In this document: positions 1 to 9,138 of the stretch, piece after piece | Layout of the letters: each line of letters opens with the position of its first letter | How positions within the stretch are numbered: the stretch's first letter is position 1 | Origin: Bacillota bacterium | GTDB lineage: Bacteria; Bacillota; Clostridia; Oscillospirales; Acutalibacteraceae | Length of the DNA stretch: 37,923 bases | Direction: 5' to 3' | Assembly: GCA_023397245.1 (NCBI GenBank) | Contig: JAEWUH010000164.1 | Span: 1-37,923, forward strand | The notes under the pieces: generated by a model | Seen by the model: the letters and a program-made list of their open reading frames with translations, nothing else | Databases searched by the model: none | Told to the model about the DNA's origin: nothing | Program-made: the position numbers and the translations under genes

Positions 1-1512
1 ATCCAGTTTCAGCACTTTAAAACCTATGTCCAAATCATCAGGGTTCACCGCAGTACCATCATCGGTCAGGCTGGTTTGTCCGTTCTGCTTTTCGGCAAGC
101 TCCGCTTTTATTTTCTCTCCCGCGCGGCGGATACGCTCTTTACCGATTTCACAAATGTTTTTATAGCCGGCCTTAAAAGCTTCACTTTGTTCGTCGCAGA
201 GTTCAGGCAACTGTACCATAACAAATTTGCGGTTGCCGCCATCTTCTGCATTTAGCTTCATAATAGCATGGGCAGTGGTAGCTGAACCGGAGAAAAAGTC
301 AAGGATAAGCGAATTAGCACTAGTCGATATCTCAAGGATTCTTGTTATTAATTTAGTCGGCTTAGGTGTATCGAACACATTTTCTGGAAATATTTCTTTC
401 ATTTCATAACGTGCTACTTTATTGTCACCTGCAAAATTCCTATCCCACCATGTTTGAGGAGTAATTCCATCCTTAACCTCTGATAAAAATTTTTTTTGCA
501 TAGGCCTACCATTACCGTCAACACCAAACCATATTCTATTATCAGATAGCAACTCAAAATATCTTTTCTCACTGACTATCCATGAACGACTTGGGGGCGG
601 TAACACTTCTTTCCCACCCGGCAACTTAATAGGATAAACACACGATTCCGACTTGGTTCTAGCTGATAAATCGCTTGCTCTCCATATCCCACGAGGATCT
701 TCGTCAGGATTTTTATACGCATTTATCTGTTCATTATTTCTTGCTAAAAGATTAGGTCGCCATATTTCTGAATTTTTACTATAGCAAATAATATATTCAT
801 GTGTCTGTGAAAACTGTTTTGCATCATTGGCTGGACCATATTTTTTCTGCCAAACAACGCTTGCAATGAAATTTTCTTCTCCAAAAATTTCATCACAAAT
901 AGATTTTAAGTTTTTCTGTTCGCTATCATCAATGCTAATAAAAATCACGCCATCATCCGTGAGCAAATTTCTTGCTAATCTTAAGCGCGGATACATCATA
1001 TTAAGCCAATTGGTATGGTAACGGCCATTGGCGTCACTATTGGTGCCGACTTTTTTGCCCTCATTATCTAACTGTCCAGTCAATTCCAAATAATTCTCAA
1101 GATTGTCTTTATAATCATCAGGGTAAACAAAATCATTGCCGGTATTATATGGCGGGTCGATGTATATCATCTTAACCTTGCCGTGATAGCTTTTTTGCAG
1201 GAGCTTTAGTACTTCGAGATTGTCGCCCTCGATATAAAGGTTTTGAGTGGTATCCCAGTTCTTACTTTCTTCTTTGCATGGACGCAGCGTACCTGTGGAC
1301 GGTGTTTGCGCAAGGCGTAGCGCCTGTCCTTTACCGTGCCAGGTAAAGTTATAGCGGTCATTGTCTTCGTTTATGTACGCGCCCAAATCCTGCTTGAGTT
1401 TATCAAAATTAATCTTGCCTTCAGCAAAGGCATCGGGGAAAATTTGCTTTAGCTTTGCGATATTTTCTTCGGCAATGTTGGGAGTTGAGCCGGTAAGGTT
1501 AGCTGTTGTCAT
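1..1512 (-). CDS. mod: Type III R-M DNA methyltransferase (Mod), 3' end outside window
   Basis: Adenine-specific DNA methyltransferase that modifies host DNA and, in type III systems, also provides target recognition for the restriction subunit. The reading frame is open from the ATG at 1512 to the window edge (about 504 codons). Motif IV DPPYNTG is encoded near 1150-1165 and motif I, FSGSATTAHA, near 268-297. The order DPPY before FxGxxT is that of beta-class type III Mod proteins. An AAGGAG site lies 10-12 nt upstream, and the start overlaps the preceding gene by 14 bp, so translation is probably coupled. The Res subunit is not in the window and would be expected just beyond the left edge. 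Family assignment is firm; target sequence and activity are unknown. Confidence 0.93.
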   Translation of the reverse strand, partial: MTTANLTGSTPNIAEENIAKLKQIFPDAFAEGKINFDKLKQDLGAYINEDNDRYNFTWHGKGQALRLAQTPSTGTLRPCKEESKNWDTTQNLYIEGDNLEVLKLLQKSYHGKVKMIYIDPPYNTGNDFVYPDDYKDNLENYLELTGQLDNEGKKVGTNSDANGRYHTNWLNMMYPRLRLARNLLTDDGVIFISIDDSEQKNLKSICDEIFGEENFIASVVWQKKYGPANDAKQFSQTHEYIICYSKNSEIWRPNLLARNNEQINAYKNPDEDPRGIWRASDLSARTKSESCVYPIKLPGGKEVLPPPSRSWIVSEKRYFELLSDNRIWFGVDGNGRPMQKKFLSEVKDGITPQTWWDRNFAGDNKVARYEMKEIFPENVFDTPKPTKLITRILEISTSANSLILDFFSGSATTAHAIMKLNAEDGGNRKFVMVQLPELCDEQSEAFKAGYKNICEIGKERIRRAGEKIKAELAEKQNGQTSLTDDGTAVNPDDLDIGFKVLKLD

Positions 1513-2374
1513 TGTGGTTGGTCTCCTTTTCAATATCTAAAGTCTTGTTTTCAATTTTTCTATTATTTATATTATCACTTTTCACTAAATCAAAAGTAAT
1601 TATTTCACAATAGGTATGTCCATAAATATTAATCATTTTTATTTTTAAACCTATAGCACTTTCATTATGTTCAATTTCTAAATTCCAAGTCTTTCGTTCA
1701 TCAACCATTAATCCAATGATTGTTTTTTCATCTGCTTTCCCTTGGTATTCTTGATTTTCAACATAGAGTAAATTACTGAAAACACTCATAATGGCTTTCA
1801 TACTTGCCATCATCCCAGGCAATAAACTTGTCTTTTCTTGTTTTATTCGTTGCAAATGTTCATTACTCATTTTTTCTATAACGAAGTATTTTATATCACT
1901 ATGACCACGATTTTTAAATGTAATGGTGACAGAAGTACGATTATCGCTATTTTCAAAATGCGGTTTATCATTATCAATATCAATTATTGGCATGTATTGA
2001 GCTTGTTGAATATCTAAAAGTCTTGAATTTATTGTATTGGCATCTTTATTCAGCCTTTTTAATTCATCATTTTCATTTTTAGATTGCTCTCTGATTTTCT
2101 TATTTTGCCACAATGCTAAAGCACCCAAAGCAGCTGTACCTAAAAACGCCAAAAATGTGCCATAAAATCCAAGAACTTCTCCTGCTGAAAAATTCGTTGA
2201 TATACCCCAAATTTTATTACCAAATAGAAAGAATCCCCAAATAAAAAATGGCACTGCAACTGTGATGATTGCAATAGTTATTAGCCACCTATAAATATTC
2301 GGATATGTAGTTTTAAAACTTTGAAAGGCTTTTAAACTCTCCTGTTCCTTATCAGTTAAGTTATTTTTTTTCAA
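1499..2374 (-). CDS. Two-TM coiled-coil membrane protein of unknown function in RM operon
   Basis: Unrecognised 291-aa protein. A short charged N-terminus is followed by two hydrophobic segments (about residues 30-52 and 67-89) and then a charged, probably coiled-coil stretch (about 90-122) leading into a soluble C-terminal domain of about 170 residues. The chosen start is TTG, overlapping the end of the DUF4391-like gene by 14 bp, with GGAG about 12-14 nt upstream. The end overlaps the methyltransferase start by 14 bp. Coupling on both sides argues that it is an integral part of the operon rather than a passenger. Two-TM proteins with a cytosolic tail occur as membrane effectors in some defence systems, but nothing in this sequence proves that role. 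Confidence 0.75.
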   Translation of the reverse strand: MKKNNLTDKEQESLKAFQSFKTTYPNIYRWLITIAIITVAVPFFIWGFFLFGNKIWGISTNFSAGEVLGFYGTFLAFLGTAALGALALWQNKKIREQSKNENDELKRLNKDANTINSRLLDIQQAQYMPIIDIDNDKPHFENSDNRTSVTITFKNRGHSDIKYFVIEKMSNEHLQRIKQEKTSLLPGMMASMKAIMSVFSNLLYVENQEYQGKADEKTIIGLMVDERKTWNLEIEHNESAIGLKIKMINIYGHTYCEIITFDLVKSDNINNRKIENKTLDIEKETNHNDNS

Positions 2375-3104
2375 GCTCTTTTCTTGCTCCTTCCAACTTT
2401 TTAATCCTCATATTAATTTCCACCCGGCGGTTGAACTGGGTCTCTTTTTTCATCTGCACGCGTAAATCAGCAATTTGGGCATCGATTTCATCAAGCTTAT
2501 TTAACCGCTCTTTTACCTGCTGTGCTGTCATTTCTAAGTTTACGCTTTTCGTTCTGCATTGTAAATTATAAAGATGGATTCTGTCGGTAAAATCCGAATA
2601 AAAGCGATAAAAATTGGCATGGGAAAAGTTCTGAATGCAAATGCCATTCAGAAAACTTTCGTCCCATGCCGATAAATTTTCTATATCAATCCAGCCAGTA
2701 TTGATAAATTCATCAATGGTGTTCTTATTGCTGTCGGCCTGATTGATTCTCTGCTGCGCCGCCCAAAGCTGAAATTTGTTATCCCAGGTAAAAATTAAAA
2801 TCATTGCGTACGGAATCGCACGCATCACTATTTCAGCGATACGCTTTACGCCAGTGTCTGCGGAAAGCGTAACTTCAAGCACTTCAATTTCTGGATATTC
2901 GCGCTCTTCATCTTTATAGGACTGGATGTTGATTGTCTCCGGCTTCAGGCAGTATTTCCATATGACTTTACTAACCGCGTCGGTAAACAGGTCTTTATCT
3001 GCTTTTGAAAGATCGGTGTTGTCATAGAACTGCTTTTTAAAGATAGTGTTACCAACCTTGCTACTTACGGGGAAAGCGAAATAGTCATATAGAAACATAG
3101 CCAT
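2361..3104 (-). CDS. DUF4391-like protein
   Basis: 247-aa soluble protein. The N-terminal pattern (FPVSSKVGNTIFKKQFYDN, then IWKYCLKPETINI) matches my memory of DUF4391 proteins, which are commonly encoded between a helicase and a type III-like methyltransferase. The C-terminal 45 residues are strongly charged (AQIADLRVQMKKE) and likely form a coiled coil. I chose the ATG at 3104: its GAAGGA site is well spaced and it overlaps the upstream stop as TGATG. The longer in-frame start at 3143 has no better support. Molecular function is unknown; co-occurrence suggests a structural or regulatory subunit of the RM complex. Confidence 0.8.
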   Translation of the reverse strand: MAMFLYDYFAFPVSSKVGNTIFKKQFYDNTDLSKADKDLFTDAVSKVIWKYCLKPETINIQSYKDEEREYPEIEVLEVTLSADTGVKRIAEIVMRAIPYAMILIFTWDNKFQLWAAQQRINQADSNKNTIDEFINTGWIDIENLSAWDESFLNGICIQNFSHANFYRFYSDFTDRIHLYNLQCRTKSVNLEMTAQQVKERLNKLDEIDAQIADLRVQMKKETQFNRRVEINMRIKKLEGARKELEKK

Positions 3105-3553
3105 CACCAGTCCTTCATTTCCCTCATTCCTATATTCACCCAAGAATAGACACGCTGTATTTGGCTATATGGAATTCCCATGATCTCAGCCTGCTGTTTC
3201 CAATTTAGCTTTAAAAAGTCTGGTACTGTCTGGATACAATGTGAAAATGCAATATAATTTGCATAAGGGCCATAGCTGAAAACATCGATTTGATAGACCT
3301 TGTATTGTGCCTTCCCGATTTTCTCAATCATTTTTCCATCCTGCGAAAGCATTTTAATCGTTTTATAAATTAACGAGGGAGAGCACCCCATCTTTTCAGC
3401 TATTTCCTTCTTGGTAATATGGCAAACTCCATCTTCACACTCGAAAAGTTTAATATAATTCAACATTGTATAGTTGAATTCCAACTTTCGGTACATTGTT
3501 TCGCTAATATCACTTTTTACCAAACCTTTGGCTTTTACAAAGTCATCAAACAT
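3104..3553 (-). CDS. Small winged-helix protein in RM operon
   Basis: 149-aa protein whose middle (about residues 43-85, ITKKEIAEKMGCSPSLIYKT) reads as a helix-turn-helix or winged-helix DNA-binding domain. The C-terminal half is rich in aromatic residues (YGPYANYIAFSHCIQ) and not recognised. Translation begins 17 nt after the helicase stop, and its stop overlaps the next start (TGATG). It may be an operon regulator or a DNA-binding subunit. No signal peptide or membrane segment is visible. Confidence 0.75.
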   Translation of the reverse strand: MFDDFVKAKGLVKSDISETMYRKLEFNYTMLNYIKLFECEDGVCHITKKEIAEKMGCSPSLIYKTIKMLSQDGKMIEKIGKAQYKVYQIDVFSYGPYANYIAFSHCIQTVPDFLKLNWKQQAEIMGIPYSQIQRVYSWVNIGMREMKDW

Positions 3554-3569
3554 CAGTCAGCATCACCCA

Positions 3570-6500
3570 TCATTTTAAGACTAAAAAACTAATCAGCTCA
3601 AAATCTTCCATGCCGTCAAAGAATTCTTTCTGCATGGTTGTGCCGCCTTTGCTAAATAAACTGGCAACGCCGATTTCCTGCTTTTTCCCAATCAAATTCT
3701 GAATGGCGTTTTCTAACAAGTCGGAGTAATGGCTCATATTTCGACCATCATCGGTTTGCCGGTTAAACTCTGCAACAAGTTCAGAAAAAACATGACTCTG
3801 CCCTAAACAAAGCTTCTTATAATAATCGAGAATCTTTTTGGCGTGTAAGAAATTAAGCTTGACTTCTCCGTCATCATCAATGTACACCATATAATACGGA
3901 AACAAAGCATTCTGTTCTTTGATCTGCTCATAGCCTTTAATCTGTTTCAGAGTAAAGATAATCCCGGGCTTAATGGTATCCTGCAAGTCCTTTGGAATTT
4001 GCGCAACGGCATACATGCCCATTGGCGCTTCTTCCAGCAATTTACGATTCTCTTTCATATAATTCATTAGGTTTATCTTGAAATCATTGAACGTAATGTC
4101 TGTAATTGAAATACCGCCGGAGATATCCTCTAAGTCCACAACTTCGGTTTGCAGCTTTTGCAGCTGCTTTCTGCGATATTCCAAATCCTTCATTTCCTGT
4201 TTTTCGTCCTGCTCCAAGTAATCTTCTTCCCCGGTTGCCGAAACATTCAGCAGAACCATTCTGCCCTTGACACGCTGCTGCAAATTGATGTATTCATCTA
4301 AATCTTTGGTCGGCCAGAAGTTAACAAGCTGCACGGAATCATTGGTGGAGCCAATACGGTCAATTCGACCGAACCGCTGAATGATGCGTACCGGATTCCA
4401 GTGGATGTCATAATTGACAAGGTAGTCGCAGTCCTGTAAATTTTGGCCTTCTGAAATGCAATCCGTGGCAAACATCAAATCAATTTGGTGGTGCATATCC
4501 GGAAATATTTTGCCACATTCTTTTGACTGAGGCGAAAACAGTGTCAGAACTGTATTTAAATCTGAAAGCTTAATCGAGTTTTTAAATTCTTTAGGAATTG
4601 GAACAGTAGATTTATTATCGCCCGTACCGGTGACCATCGCAGAATATATACCTTGTTGCTTCATTTTCTCAGATATATTCTGATACAGATAATTCACGGT
4701 ATCCGCAAAGGCACTGAAGACAATGATCTTTTTATTTCCTTCATTAATGGGATGATTTATTTTTTGACATATCAGTTCTTCCAGTTCCTGCAATTTTTCG
4801 TCGCGCGATGGCGTTACTTTTTCGGCTTCAGCGAGGAGTTGCTCCAGCTTTGCTTTATCAGAGTCCAAGTCCTGCCGCCACTTGATTAAATCCATATCCT
4901 GCAGGAGAACCTTCACGCTGTTGCCAAACATCAGATTTTCAAGTTCGTTATCGTCTATGTCAATATCATTTATATCAACATCTGCATCATATTGAAGCTG
5001 TTTGTCATCGATGATTTGGAGCGTCCGAATGACCTTCTGCAAGATTTTATCCACCGTCAAGGCAAAGGAATGAATCGAGCTTTCCATGCGCTTGAGCATG
5101 CCCACACGCATCAGATTAACAAGCTGAGCTTCGCGATCAGCCTGCTTGAAAATAGACTGGTTTGCTCCAACTGCAACATCATACTTCCGCTCATATGCTG
5201 AACGTTTTTCAGGCAGCAAATAGGCAATGGGAGAGTACACTCCAAGTGTCAGCTTTTTAATGGTTCTGTTTACTTCGCTGATTGACGGAAATTCGTGCAT
5301 CATATCAATCTGCGGATAAATATTTTTTGGTACTCTGCGGCTCGGAAATTTACCGATTTCATCAAGGCTATAATACTTTTCAATATGTTTCCTAGAACGC
5401 GCGATAGTAATGGTATCAAGCAATTTGAAATAATCCAGATCCATCATGTCCACAAAGGTGTCTGTGTCTCTTTGTTCATCCGGAAGCTGCGACCACTTAT
5501 TAAAGACCAATTGCGCTTTTCTCAGCGTCTGTTCAATATTTGCCAGTCCAACACCAGCCAAAGCGTAATTTTTTCCTTCAGTTATAAAAGCAATCTGGTT
5601 TTTAATATCATTCATGCGATTATTGACAGGGGTTGCAGAAAGCATCAGCACTTTCGTTTTTACACCGGCCTTAATTACTTCATTCATTAATTTTTCATAT
5701 CGGGTAATCCGCCCTTTAACCGGCGGATTATTCCTGAAATTGTGGCTTTCGTCTATGACAATTAAATCATAATTTGACCAGTTAACTGTAGATAAATTGA
5801 TTTCTCCTGAAAACCCACTGCTTCTACTCAAATCTGTATGATTAAGTACATCATAATTAAACCTGTCCGCTCCAAAGATATTACGTTTATCGTTTTGAGT
5901 GTAAATAGTCCAGTTATCCCGCAGCTTCTTCGGCGCTAAAACCAGCACTCGGTCATTGCGCAGCTCATAGTACTTTATGACAGCAAGTGCCGTAAATGTC
6001 TTACCAAGGCCTACACTGTCGGCAATGATACACCCGTTGTATTTCTCGATTTTGTCAATAGCTCCCATAACACCATCTTTTTGGAACTGGTAAAGCTTGT
6101 CCCAAATAAGCGTTTGTTTAAAACCGGTTCTGCTCTTGATAATGTTATCTTCCGTAAGCTCGTTGAGGTAGCTGCTGAAAATATTGTACAACGTAATAAA
6201 ATATATAAACTCAGCCGTGTTTTCTTTATATAATACCTGCATTTGCTTTAGAACTTTTTGCTTTACATCTTCGGCCGCGTTTTCATCATTCCACAAATCA
6301 TTAAAGGACTGTAAAAAACCAATGGTATACTCTTTTCCGTACATACACATATTACTATCGATCCGATCGGATGGAGTAACCCCTAGACCATCCGTTGTAA
6401 AATCAACAGTACCATTAATCGAAATATTTTCATCCGAATTTTCTATGTAAATCAATCTTGGCTGGGCTGGATTAGCTCTTTTCAGAGATTTAATCTCAGC

Positions 6501-6851
6501 CTTTTCCCTAAGCCACTGAGCACACTCTTTTGCTATAGCTGCCTGCTTCATTTCATTGCGAAGCTTGATTTCAAATTCGTTGCCGGATACCCTTTTGGCT
6601 ACATCATGTTCAATATAATATTCGCGCAAAAGCTCTTTATTTTTCTTTATAAACGTGGGCTCAGTGAAGATAAAACGCAATGAATCAATTTTACTGAGTT
6701 CCTTTTTCAGTTCGGCATAAGCATATATCGTAAAGTATGCAGAGATAACCGACAGTCTGGACCCTTTGGCAAGGTCATTCTTTAATTCTTCAATAACCTT
6801 TCCATTTCGTTTATTATCTAACATTTTGGGAGATTTTATTGTCACGTTCAT
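3570..6851 (-). CDS. SNF2-family helicase with N-terminal PLD-like domain
   Basis: 1093-aa superfamily 2 ATPase. Residues 1-190 resemble the PLD-like domain found in front of SNF2 helicases: GTVDFTTDGLG corresponds to the usual GSSNFT-type segment, but I see no HxK pair, so nuclease activity is doubtful. The ATPase core has Walker A VGLGKT (about 280-285), DESH (about 367-370), SATPVNNR (motif III), and a C-terminal lobe with motif V-like SEGQNLQ and motif VI-like QRFGRIDRIGS. The start at 6851 is preferred over the ATG at 6860 because the AAGGA at 6861-6865 touches the first ATG but sits 9 nt from the second. It is the first gene of the leftward RM operon. Confidence 0.9.
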   Translation of the reverse strand: MNVTIKSPKMLDNKRNGKVIEELKNDLAKGSRLSVISAYFTIYAYAELKKELSKIDSLRFIFTEPTFIKKNKELLREYYIEHDVAKRVSGNEFEIKLRNEMKQAAIAKECAQWLREKAEIKSLKRANPAQPRLIYIENSDENISINGTVDFTTDGLGVTPSDRIDSNMCMYGKEYTIGFLQSFNDLWNDENAAEDVKQKVLKQMQVLYKENTAEFIYFITLYNIFSSYLNELTEDNIIKSRTGFKQTLIWDKLYQFQKDGVMGAIDKIEKYNGCIIADSVGLGKTFTALAVIKYYELRNDRVLVLAPKKLRDNWTIYTQNDKRNIFGADRFNYDVLNHTDLSRSSGFSGEINLSTVNWSNYDLIVIDESHNFRNNPPVKGRITRYEKLMNEVIKAGVKTKVLMLSATPVNNRMNDIKNQIAFITEGKNYALAGVGLANIEQTLRKAQLVFNKWSQLPDEQRDTDTFVDMMDLDYFKLLDTITIARSRKHIEKYYSLDEIGKFPSRRVPKNIYPQIDMMHEFPSISEVNRTIKKLTLGVYSPIAYLLPEKRSAYERKYDVAVGANQSIFKQADREAQLVNLMRVGMLKRMESSIHSFALTVDKILQKVIRTLQIIDDKQLQYDADVDINDIDIDDNELENLMFGNSVKVLLQDMDLIKWRQDLDSDKAKLEQLLAEAEKVTPSRDEKLQELEELICQKINHPINEGNKKIIVFSAFADTVNYLYQNISEKMKQQGIYSAMVTGTGDNKSTVPIPKEFKNSIKLSDLNTVLTLFSPQSKECGKIFPDMHHQIDLMFATDCISEGQNLQDCDYLVNYDIHWNPVRIIQRFGRIDRIGSTNDSVQLVNFWPTKDLDEYINLQQRVKGRMVLLNVSATGEEDYLEQDEKQEMKDLEYRRKQLQKLQTEVVDLEDISGGISITDITFNDFKINLMNYMKENRKLLEEAPMGMYAVAQIPKDLQDTIKPGIIFTLKQIKGYEQIKEQNALFPYYMVYIDDDGEVKLNFLHAKKILDYYKKLCLGQSHVFSELVAEFNRQTDDGRNMSHYSDLLENAIQNLIGKKQEIGVASLFSKGGTTMQKEFFDGMEDFELISFLVLK

Positions 6852-6886
6852 TTTGCCCATTCCTTATTACCAAAACTAATATTTTC

Positions 6887-6892
6887 ATTATA
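6887..6892 (-). promoter_or_regulatory. Extended -10 of the RM operon promoter
   Basis: On the minus strand TGGTATAAT gives an extended -10 (TATAAT from 6892 to 6887) about 36 nt before the helicase start. The -35 region 17 nt upstream (TATTCT) is poor, which fits reliance on the TGn extension. Confidence 0.6.
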
Positions 6893-7048
6893 CCACATGG
6901 GAATAAAAAAGAATATAAAATTACATAAAATATCATATTTTCTCAGTCATGTAGTAAAGAAAAAGCAGCAGAAAAATACTACCATGAATTTTCCTTGCTA
7001 CTGAATTTTAGCAATTTATACACTTCTAAATGTTATATAAACATATGA

Positions 7049-7104
7049 ATTTTAAGTCCCAAAACACCCCTAAAAAAAGAGGGGGGTGTTTTGGGACTTA
7101 AAAT
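7049..7104. repeat. Perfect 22-bp inverted repeat
   Basis: Arms 7049-7070 and 7083-7104 are perfectly complementary around a 12-nt A-rich loop. The outer end of each arm is ATTTT/AAAAT, so a transcript would carry only a short U run inside the stem. It could be a terminator, a folded-DNA site or the remains of a small mobile element. It lies in the 478-base gene-free stretch 6852-7329 between the RM operon and the panE-like gene; the rest of that stretch holds the RM promoter and a second hairpin. Confidence 0.85.
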
Positions 7105-7204
7105 CTCCGAAAAATGCCTATTTTACTGGATTTTTTCAAAATTAGGGGTGCACAATGTGAAACGACCGACCATGGTAACCCAACATTTTGGTCGATTAAT
7201 ATGC

Positions 7205-7267
7205 CATAGGGCAAGGAATCCCCAGGCTCCTTCCAAGAAGAGGAGCCTGGGGATTCCTTGCCCTATG
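7205..7267. repeat. Perfect 27-bp inverted repeat
   Basis: Arms 7205-7231 and 7241-7267 match without mismatch around a 9-nt loop (7232-7240). Neither side has a T run, so it is not a textbook intrinsic terminator. On the minus strand it lies about 60 nt past the panE-like stop codon and may protect or end that transcript. The stem is long and GC-rich compared with other hairpins in the window. Confidence 0.85.
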
Positions 7268-7329
7268 TGCCAAAAGCACATTGAAAAAGTGTGTTATCCC
7301 CCTACAGTTCTGCTCGATGTATACTTGAC

Positions 7330-8274
7330 TTAGTGCTTTTTCTCTACGTCCAGAATATTATGAAGAATTTTCATGTTAGGCATCTTGATTTTCAGGTCAA
7401 CCCCAGTATGATATATTTCTTCAAAATTGGCACACATTTCATCTATGTCGCTGACCGCGTGGGCAGTATATCTCTGTACGACCGGATTTTTTGTCAGGTT
7501 TGTCTTAAACATTGGGTATAGTAAAAAGAATGGGAAATGATACATTTTGACTTCGGGAAATTGCTTAAGATTTACTCCACGCACTTGGCAAATGACGCAG
7601 CATTCCCTGCAGGCTCCAAAAACCGTTTTTATCAATTCTTTGTCTTCAAGGCATTTTGTGAGATTTCGATATTTCGCAAGAGCTGTTCCAAACGGAGCCG
7701 TGCTCACATTATGCATCCATAACCAATGGCGCGCCTGACTTGGTATTTCGGGGACAATTCCGCATTCTCTGAAGCAACTATCGATCTTTTTTAAAAGCTC
7801 CTGTTGCTCTGGGTGCACGGTACCGAGCATAATATCTGTTCCCAAATTTCCCCAAAGCAAATCACCTTTGAAAGTTCCGCCGCCCCCAGCATATCCGATA
7901 ATGTACTGATCTTTAGAAAGGATTTCATCAACGTCGTCAATCAGGTTCCAGTCTAGCGTAAAGATCAGGTATTTTGCATTGGGTGCCTGCTTTACCAGAG
8001 TTTGCAATACTGGAAGTAACTGAATGGTCTTTACGGGGACAAAAATAAAGTCATAGGTGTTATCAGCCTTCGTCACGCAACGATATTGGTATGTCCCTGT
8101 GACATTTTGATTCTTTTTTGCTTTGCGTTCGTCAATGTAGTCCCATTGAATAACTTTGTCGTTTTTATTATTTAATTTTTCCGACCATACATAGTGAAGT
8201 ACTTCATTTTTTTCAGATAAGACCTGACCGTAAATTGTTCCAATTATGCCGGTGCCAACAACAAGGATTTTCAC
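7330..8274 (-). CDS. Ketopantoate reductase-family (PanE/ApbA-like) oxidoreductase
   Basis: 314-aa NAD(P)-dependent reductase of the ketopantoate reductase superfamily. The N-terminal Rossmann motif GTGIIGTIYG is at residues 7-16. VPVKTIQLLPVL carries the lysine region typical of the family, and GTVHPEQ and the all-helical C-terminal half follow. It starts with GTG overlapping the TetR stop by 4 bp (GTGA). Pairing with a TetR repressor, rather than with pantothenate genes, suggests a detoxification or secondary-metabolism reductase rather than PanE proper. The substrate cannot be told from sequence. Confidence 0.8.
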   Translation of the reverse strand: MKILVVGTGIIGTIYGQVLSEKNEVLHYVWSEKLNNKNDKVIQWDYIDERKAKKNQNVTGTYQYRCVTKADNTYDFIFVPVKTIQLLPVLQTLVKQAPNAKYLIFTLDWNLIDDVDEILSKDQYIIGYAGGGGTFKGDLLWGNLGTDIMLGTVHPEQQELLKKIDSCFRECGIVPEIPSQARHWLWMHNVSTAPFGTALAKYRNLTKCLEDKELIKTVFGACRECCVICQVRGVNLKQFPEVKMYHFPFFLLYPMFKTNLTKNPVVQRYTAHAVSDIDEMCANFEEIYHTGVDLKIKMPNMKILHNILDVEKKH

Positions 8275-8906
8275 ATAGACTCTCCTATCATCATTTTTTG
8301 AAGAAATTGAAAGGTATCGGGACGTGCTTGTAAAGTTAATGTAAGAAGATCCTGAAAGGCTAATAACTGATTTTTCATCCTGTCAGGTTCCCAGTGAAAT
8401 ATATCATCGTCAAAGAAAAAATTTGAAAGGGTAAGGATCATTTCGGCTGTCTCAAGAGGATAATTCGATTGAAATATATTTTCACTTATACCCTGTTCGA
8501 TCACTGAAGCATAAACAGGCGCAAATTTCTTAACCAGACTTGCCATGAGCTTCTCATGAAAAATGGCATTATTGGGTGAGTTTATTTTATTGTATTCCGC
8601 TGCATTTTGTAAAGATGTAGAAGCACAAAGCGTAATCAACTGTTCTATTTTTTTGTCAGCCGTTAAATTTATCCCTATTTTTTTTACAATCTGTTCTACA
8701 CAATTGCTTGCAAACATGTTAACTGCGTCATCCGCACAAGCCTCTTTTGATGGAAAGTAATGATAGAACGCACCTTTTGAAATACCTAATTCTAGAATAA
8801 TCAATGCAAGTGTTGTGCTTTCATAACCGTGTTGTAAAAAAATATTCCATATTTTTTTTACAATTTCTCTTTTTCTTTCTTCATGATGAACATCTGTTCT
8901 AGCCAC
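8271..8906 (-). CDS. TetR/AcrR-family repressor
   Basis: 211-aa TetR-type regulator. The N-terminal HTH (about residues 13-60) includes ILELGISKGAFYHYFPSKEA, the classic recognition-helix pattern of the family; the rest is the variable ligand-binding domain. It is the first gene of a two-gene unit with the panE-like reductase, coupled by a 4-bp overlap. A 25-bp inverted repeat covers its own -10 box (8924-8948), so negative autoregulation is likely. Confidence 0.92.
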   Translation of the reverse strand: MARTDVHHEERKREIVKKIWNIFLQHGYESTTLALIILELGISKGAFYHYFPSKEACADDAVNMFASNCVEQIVKKIGINLTADKKIEQLITLCASTSLQNAAEYNKINSPNNAIFHEKLMASLVKKFAPVYASVIEQGISENIFQSNYPLETAEMILTLSNFFFDDDIFHWEPDRMKNQLLAFQDLLTLTLQARPDTFQFLQKMMIGESM

Positions 8907-8923
8907 AAAACCACCTCTTCAAA

Positions 8924-8974
8924 TATTAAACCGACTGACGGTTTAATAATAAGCTATATTTTTTCCGTTGTCAA
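8924..8974 (-). promoter_or_regulatory. tetR promoter with overlapping TetR operator
   Basis: On the minus strand TTGACA (8974-8969), a 17-nt spacer and TATTAT (8951-8946) form a strong promoter. The inverted repeat 8924-8948, with 10-bp arms TATTAAACCG/CGGTTTAATA and centre ACTGA, overlaps the -10. The core CCGACTGACGG is a common TetR-family operator form. Binding would block RNA polymerase. Confidence 0.82.
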
Positions 8975-9138
8975 TATATCTTTTATAATAATGTTGGCAG
9001 CAGATTCGAAACCTTCCCTCATTGAGCCTGAACACGCTATCTAGCGTTAAACGTCTAACTGGTGTCAAACTGGTGTCAATATAGTTCATATATTAGAATT
9101 CTATCCAGTATCCAAGCCACTTTTTTGGTGTATGTACA

